A stretch of 64,000 bases of DNA from Pyrenopolyporus hunteri (lineage: Eukaryota > Ascomycota > Sordariomycetes > Xylariales > Hypoxylaceae), in assembly GCA_902806595.1 (NCBI GenBank), contig CADCXC010000043.1, positions 62,001 to 126,000 of the forward strand, read 5' to 3'. Position 1 is the first letter of the stretch, and every line of letters starts with the position of its first letter. The notes below the pieces were generated by a model, which ran no database searches, had not been told where the DNA came from, and saw nothing but the letters and a program-made list of their open reading frames with translations. Made by a program: the position numbers and the translations under genes. Of this stretch, positions 59,485-64,000 are shown piece by piece.

Positions 59485-60694
59485 ATGGGGAAGTTCGGCT
59501 CTGCCTTTACCTATATCTCCGGCCTGCTCTCGGGAGCGAATCCCGCTCCTGAAGCGCCCCCCGCCGATAATGCTAGTACGTCCCCTATAGCGATCCTTAA
59601 ATGTGAAGGCGAGTTAACATATAGAAAGTCACCGTAACCACGGCCGAATTTTCGGGTTTCACGTTCTACGCTCAGTATTCCGCGGCCGCCTACTGTAACA
59701 GCCAGGCATCACCAGGCACTATCCTCACTTGTTCCGAAAACTCCTGCCCGGACGTTACTGCTGCGAATGCGACTGTCCTAGCCAACTTTCAGTGAGTTTG
59801 GGCTATCTTGATATTTAAGACATCACTGCATAAGACGTACGAACTAACACCTGGCAAGCGGCATTGCTACTGATGCCCAGGGCTTTGTGTCATCAGATGA
59901 CGCCAATCAGGTGATAGTAGTGTCTATCAAGGGATCTGAATCTATTCGAAACTGGATTGCCGAGTTAGTTTCTATTCAGGTTTATCGTATGGGCAAAATA
60001 CTAAACTCTAGGTAGCCTCTCTTTTGTACAAGTCCCTTGCGACCTTGTCGACGACTGCCAGATCCACTCCGGCTTCCTCGCCGCATACAAGGAGATAGAA
60101 GATGACTTACTAGCCGGTGTGGAGGCCGCCAAGGCCGCTCACCCGTCTTATAAGATAGTTTTCACAGGACATTCCCTAGGTGGCGCAGTGAACACAGTCG
60201 CCGCCGCCTACGCCCGGAGCAAGGGCTACGAGGTCGACCTTTACACCTACGGTAGCCCACGTGTGGGGAACAAGGAGTTCGTCGAGTTCGTCACGAACCA
60301 GCCCGGCGTCGAGTACCGCGTGACCCACCTAGACGACCCGGTCCCACGCCTACCGCCTATCTTCGTTGACTACGAGCATACGAACCCGGAGTACTGGTTA
60401 TCCGGCAAGGACGCTAATAGCACGGACTATGCGGCCGCGGATATCCGAGTATGCGAGGGCTTCTCGAACACCGATTGTAACGGCGGCACAACTGGCTTGG
60501 ATGTCGACGCTCATTTGTATTATTTCGAACACATCAGTGGATGCAGCCAGGACGACCTCTCCTTCAGGCGGAGGAACGGCGGCAGAAACGTGACGCCTAC
60601 GGACTCTTTAGCCGTTAGGGATGAGCAGTTGCTCGCCCGGGTTAATAGCTGGGCTGCGCGGGATCGCGAGTTCGTAGCCGCCTTGAAACAGTGA
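59485..60694 (+). CDS. Class 3 lipase (Thermomyces lipase / feruloyl esterase type)
   Basis: Four exons: 59485-59575, 59629-59791, 59859-59963 and 60016-60694; 345 residues. It is an alpha/beta hydrolase acting on acylglycerols or related esters. Conserved parts are FYAQYSAAAYC near the N-terminus, VVSIKGSESIRNWIADLSF (oxyanion region), the nucleophile elbow VFTGHSLGGAVNTVAAAYA with Ser173, YTYGSPRVGNKEFVEFV, DDPVPRLPP with Asp227, and DAHLYYFEHISGC with His286. Paired cysteines occur as in the family. Acceptors at 59629 and 60016 were chosen over nearer AGs because they alone keep frame and restore WIADL. The N-terminus (KFGSAFTYISGLLSGANPAP) is only weakly hydrophobic; an in-frame start at 59449 needs a non-ATG codon or an unseen exon, so secretion is likely but not shown. 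It converges on the FMO gene. Confidence 0.9.
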
Positions 60695-61051
60695 TGGCTT
60701 GATTTGATTATGTATTATGTATTATGTTAAGAATACCTTGGTTTAGATGGGGGAGCATAGCGCGACTTTGTATTATATTTCTTAGCATGTGAGAGGCGCA
60801 ACCGGGTATCAATGCGAGATTGAAGACGTGCCTGGGATTCTTGGATGGGATTTTGAGGATGGGCTCTCGGGGACCTTCATATTTACATTATATATCCATG
60901 TGTATAACAAATGTTTCATTCAAGGATACGCTCTTCTAGGATTATTTCTAGGTATAGCTCGATACTCGTGTATAGGTACTCTTCCTCTTCCATCGCCTAT
61001 CTAAAATGCCCGAGGCCCAATCTATCAGCACCATCTTTCCCGAACCATGGT
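60695..61051. other. Convergent spacer lipase / FMO gene
   Basis: About 360 bp holding two 3' untranslated regions. I see nothing else in it. Confidence 0.6.
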
Positions 61052-62704
61052 CTACAGAAACTTTACCCCGACCGACACCCTATAGCCGCTATTCTGTCTC
61101 TTAGAACCATACGACCGCGGCTCCCATCCCTCTACATTCTCAGTATCCTCTACCCTACCCACCCCCTCCTCCGGCTGATACCTAAACCCCAGCTCCTCTA
61201 GGGTCCTCGCCTTCCTGCCCGCCTTCTCGAACTGCATCTTCGCCTCCGCGAAAATCGTCCGCTGCCAGAGCATCTGCGCGTCCCAGTGCGGCGGCATCTT
61301 CCCCCTCCCCAGGTCCTGACTCCCACCCACCACCCACTCGTACAGCCCGTTGATATACTTCCCGTCCCCGCCCTTCGGGAACACGTGGTACTTGCTCTCG
61401 TCGTCGACCGCGGCCGCGGCGTCCGCTTGCTGCCACGCCTCGAGCACGTCCCGCGACGGCAGGGGCAGGTCGTTCGACCACAGCCGCGCGAGGACCGCGG
61501 CTTGCGCCTCGGAGAGCGGGAACGGGATTATTTTGATGGGCAGCCCCGGGAAGGCGAGCGTCGGGTGCGCGATGTGCAGCAGGTGCCGCGTGAGCCCGTG
61601 CACGCGGCGGCCCGTGGTAATTAGCGGCGGGTCGAGCGACCGCAGGAACGGGAACGTGTACAGGTACCCCGTGCAGAAGAGCACGGCGTCGACGTCCGTC
61701 TCGACGCGGGTCCGAGCCTCCCCCTCCTCCCCCTCCCCCTTACCCTCATCGCCTAATACCGAGAACTCCACCCCCCGCGATTCTACAAGAAACCGCTTGA
61801 TCCGCCCGACCTGCACGACGCTACCGCCCTGCCCCGGCCCGCCGCTGATATGCTCCAACACCCCGGGCGCGGCGGGCGTCTGCGCGGACAGGAGCAGGGG
61901 CGGGGCGCAGACGCGGCGGATCTGCGCGGCGATGTCGAGCCCCGAGGCGCCCGTGCCCACGACCACGACCTTCCTCCCGCGGAACGGCGCCGCGTCGCGG
62001 TACCACTTGGAGTGGGACACGACGCCCGGGTGCGCCGCGTGGAAGGCGGCGACGCCGCCGGCCGAGTCCGGGATGTACGGCGTGGAGTAGTGGCCCGACG
62101 CCACGACCACCGCGTCGTACGTCTCGACGGTTTCGAGGTTGGTGAGCAGGTCCAGCGTGCGCACGTCCCATTGATCCCGCTGCTGGTGGCCGGGTTCTTG
62201 CCGCAGCGCCACGTCGACGACCTGCGTCGAGAACCGGATCAGGTGCCTGACGTCCCTAGCGTACTCGACCAAGTACGCCTGGACGACCTGCCTGGGGGGG
62301 AAGATCTCGCAGCCGTCGGGGAACGCGCGGTCGGAGAAGCGCATCAGCGTGTGCGGGATATTCGTGTGCAGGTCGTCGTACATGGGGGACGGGAACAGGG
62401 GGACGACCGTCTGCCTTCCGTCGTCGGCGGGCGCGTAGGCGTAGACGGGGGGGTCCGGCCGCGCGGGGTGCGCGTCGGTCTGGGGCACGGCGAGGCCGTC
62501 GGCGGGGCGGGCCACGGGGCTGTAGTTCCAGACGCCGCCGACCTCGGCCTGCTGCTCGAGCACGTCGATGCGCGGGAACGCGCCGGCCTGCGCGAGGAAG
62601 TACTTCGCTGCCGCGAGGCCGCTGGGTCCGGCGCCGATGATGGCGATCTTCTGGACGTGGAAGGGCGCGGAGGTGCCCATTGCACCGGGATGTGTACCGG
62701 GCAA
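61052..62704 (-). CDS. Flavin-containing monooxygenase (FMO family)
   Basis: An intronless 550-residue FAD- and NADPH-dependent monooxygenase that would oxygenate a soft nucleophile such as sulfur or nitrogen. FAD site: KIAIIGAGPSGLAAAKYF (about 19-36) with VLEQQAEVGGVWNYSP, the GxWxxxP-type block following it. The fingerprint region reads HPGVVSHSKWYRDA, close to the FMO motif FxGxxxHxxxY but with Pro-Gly and no leading Phe. NADPH site: VVVVGTGASGLDIAAQI (about 245-261). VLFCTGYLYTFPFL is the conserved ATG-type motif. The first ATG at 62704 gives eight extra residues before the alternative Met at 62680; either fits. Yeast Fmo1 oxidises thiols in the endoplasmic reticulum, but no signal or anchor is visible here. 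The exon is very GC-rich, which creates long antisense frames. The substrate is not predictable. Confidence 0.88.
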   Translation of the reverse strand: MPGTHPGAMGTSAPFHVQKIAIIGAGPSGLAAAKYFLAQAGAFPRIDVLEQQAEVGGVWNYSPVARPADGLAVPQTDAHPARPDPPVYAYAPADDGRQTVVPLFPSPMYDDLHTNIPHTLMRFSDRAFPDGCEIFPPRQVVQAYLVEYARDVRHLIRFSTQVVDVALRQEPGHQQRDQWDVRTLDLLTNLETVETYDAVVVASGHYSTPYIPDSAGGVAAFHAAHPGVVSHSKWYRDAAPFRGRKVVVVGTGASGLDIAAQIRRVCAPPLLLSAQTPAAPGVLEHISGGPGQGGSVVQVGRIKRFLVESRGVEFSVLGDEGKGEGEEGEARTRVETDVDAVLFCTGYLYTFPFLRSLDPPLITTGRRVHGLTRHLLHIAHPTLAFPGLPIKIIPFPLSEAQAAVLARLWSNDLPLPSRDVLEAWQQADAAAAVDDESKYHVFPKGGDGKYINGLYEWVVGGSQDLGRGKMPPHWDAQMLWQRTIFAEAKMQFEKAGRKARTLEELGFRYQPEEGVGRVEDTENVEGWEPRSYGSKRQNSGYRVSVGVKFL

Positions 62705-63659
62705 GTGTTAGGAGGGGAGATCGGTAGGTACCTAGGTAGGTACCTAAGTAAGCGTGGGGCGGGGCGTTGTAAGCCGGACGGACGGAGAAAGTCTCAATGA
62801 ATGAATACTAGTTGACTAGTATATGAGTGCTTATAAAATTGAATGTAGACGTATAGCTTACGATATAGTTTAAAGACCTAAGGCTTAGTACAGCTAAACA
62901 TCGATATTTTTAGATTTTACCCGTTAATTTTAGAAGGAGAGGAAATATATAGATTCGAAGGCTCGACTACAGAGGTGGATCACACTTATGTAGATGTGGT
63001 CGAGCCGATGGCGCAATTCTGCCCGCGGCTACGACCGGCGGGACCGACCGAGCAACACTTATGCGTCGTACTTAAAACCGTTAACTATGCATTTTATTGG
63101 AAAACAGTCTCATTATCTGGCCATCTTATTAATGGCTCTGTTCATGAACTCAAACGTATCTAGTTACTTAACCCGGTGGACTAACTGAGCACAAATACAT
63201 TCATTGCAAGGCTAGACGTATGGTAAGACCCAGGGTTACTTGACTTGCGCTAAAGAGTTATCACCAAGTTCTCTGCGATAGCATTCTCCAGTAATGCGTA
63301 CGTCGGGTGGCGAGCTCGGTCTATCAACAAGTAAAGTTACAAGGAGCTCAGCAAGAGGTATCTCCAGCGGGCGTCTCGGAGAGGAGTACTCTCCTGCAAA
63401 GAAAAACAGCCCTAGAAAGAAAATGGGTTCTGTAGGGGTACTCTCTCTGGCCGGAGCGAATCGATATCGGCGTGAGCATGTAACAAATCAAGTGGAACCT
63501 CCTGCTCTTTCTTAATGCCCATGCTTTACGTGGATGTCATAAAGAGCACGAGCAGCACTTCCGAATCTCAGTCCTTAGCGTCGAACGCCTCCCCCCCTTA
63601 ACGCCTGTGCTCGGAACCCAACGCCGTGAAGGATTCAGAGGAGGCGATGCTTTCAACCC
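62705..63659. other. Spacer between FMO gene and RAD7
   Basis: About 955 bp with the FMO promoter and the RAD7 3' end. It begins with a dense CCTA/TAGG tract including TACCTAGGTA at about 62723-62752. Small open frames at 62975-63188 and 63294-63515 show no features. Confidence 0.55.
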
Positions 63660-64000
63660 TCAATCCTCCGTGCCTTCAATAATCATCCCCATCGCATTAG
63701 GGACGCCGACTAGAATCTTGCCTCTGGGAACGCGCACGCTCTTGACCTATTCGTTCCGTTAGCTGGGTTCATTCTTGGGGGTAATGTGATGCTATATGCA
63801 TAGAAGGGATAGATAGAGGACTAAGGAGGATTCGAACTCAGAAAGATGAAAAACATTTACCTTCATACACCCGAAAACATTGAGAGTCTTCAAGTTAGGG
63901 CAGCTTTTGAAGATCAATCCGACTATAAGGTCTGTCACTGCCTCGCAAAAGCTGACCTCTAGGCTCTGAAGCTCGGGGTACACATTGCCGGGGGCGAAGA
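63660..64000 (-). CDS. RAD7: RAD7-like nucleotide excision repair protein, 3' part
   Basis: Two exons are visible: 64000-63861 (continuing beyond the window) and 63746-63660. Rad7 with Rad16 recognises lesions in non-transcribed DNA for global nucleotide excision repair. The visible part is the end of the leucine-rich repeats: PELQSLEVSFCEAVTDLIVG and CPNLKTLNVFGCMK, each an AMN1/LRR cysteine-type repeat. The 114-nt intron (GTAAAT ... AATAG) joins it to VKSVRVPRGKILVGVPNAMG and the end MIIEGTED, the characteristic Rad7 C-terminus of filamentous ascomycetes as I know it. Frame and stop agree (29 codons in the last exon). The identification rests on about 75 residues but the tail is distinctive. 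Confidence 0.85.

Noticed and set aside
61850..62800. 316-codon plus-strand frame opposite the FMO gene
   Set aside because: Antisense shadow of a very GC-rich exon; the minus strand carries both nucleotide-binding motifs.

Overview
The window is nuclear DNA of a filamentous ascomycete (Pezizomycotina, most likely Sordariomycetes). The evidence is short introns of about 48-125 nt with GT-AG ends and CTAAC-type branch points just upstream of the acceptor, GC-rich codon use in exons, wide AT-richer spacers of 1-3 kb, and recognisable fungal orthologues (AIM32, CYC2, HUS1, formin/SepA, SEC16, KIN17, HOM3, RFX1, YOP1, CAC1, RAD7). I found no rRNA, tRNA, CRISPR array, insertion sequence or intact transposon. 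I call 19 protein genes; 17 lie fully inside the window and two are cut by its edges (AIM32 on the left, RAD7 on the right). Gene structures were built by hand from splice sites and reading frame; the final exon sum is a multiple of three in every complete gene.

Layout, left to right: AIM32 3' end (+) and CYC2 (+), two mitochondrial redox proteins; HUS1 (-, four exons), the 9-1-1 checkpoint clamp subunit, convergent with CYC2; a RING-H2 protein (-); a 3.15 kb spacer; a small three-exon single-pass membrane protein (-) that is visible only when spliced; a divergent 2.7 kb promoter region; a formin of the Bni1/SepA type (+); a 2.3 kb spacer with a 21-bp tandem repeat and an interstitial telomere-type repeat; SEC16 (-); an FAD-dependent oxidoreductase (-); KIN17 (-); aspartokinase HOM3 (-, six exons); RFX1 (-, three exons); YOP1 (+, five exons); a class II eIF4E (+); CAF-1 large subunit CAC1/RLF2 (-); mitochondrial bL34 (+); a secreted GH3 beta-glucosidase (-); a class 3 lipase (+) divergent from it; an FMO-type flavin monooxygenase (-); and RAD7 3' end (-).

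These are mostly unrelated housekeeping genes rather than a pathway cluster. Several serve genome maintenance (HUS1, KIN17, CAC1, RAD7, and RFX1 whose yeast relative Crt1 represses DNA-damage genes). The divergent beta-glucosidase and lipase share one 2.9 kb upstream region. I found no new multi-gene system. The points most worth a second look are a probable 1-nt exon (or twin intron) in the GH3 gene, a nearly identical 18-19 nt element upstream of both HUS1 and KIN17, a palindrome TACCTAGGTA repeated about fourteen times and only in spacers, and several near-perfect hairpins, some built on GTATTGTAC.
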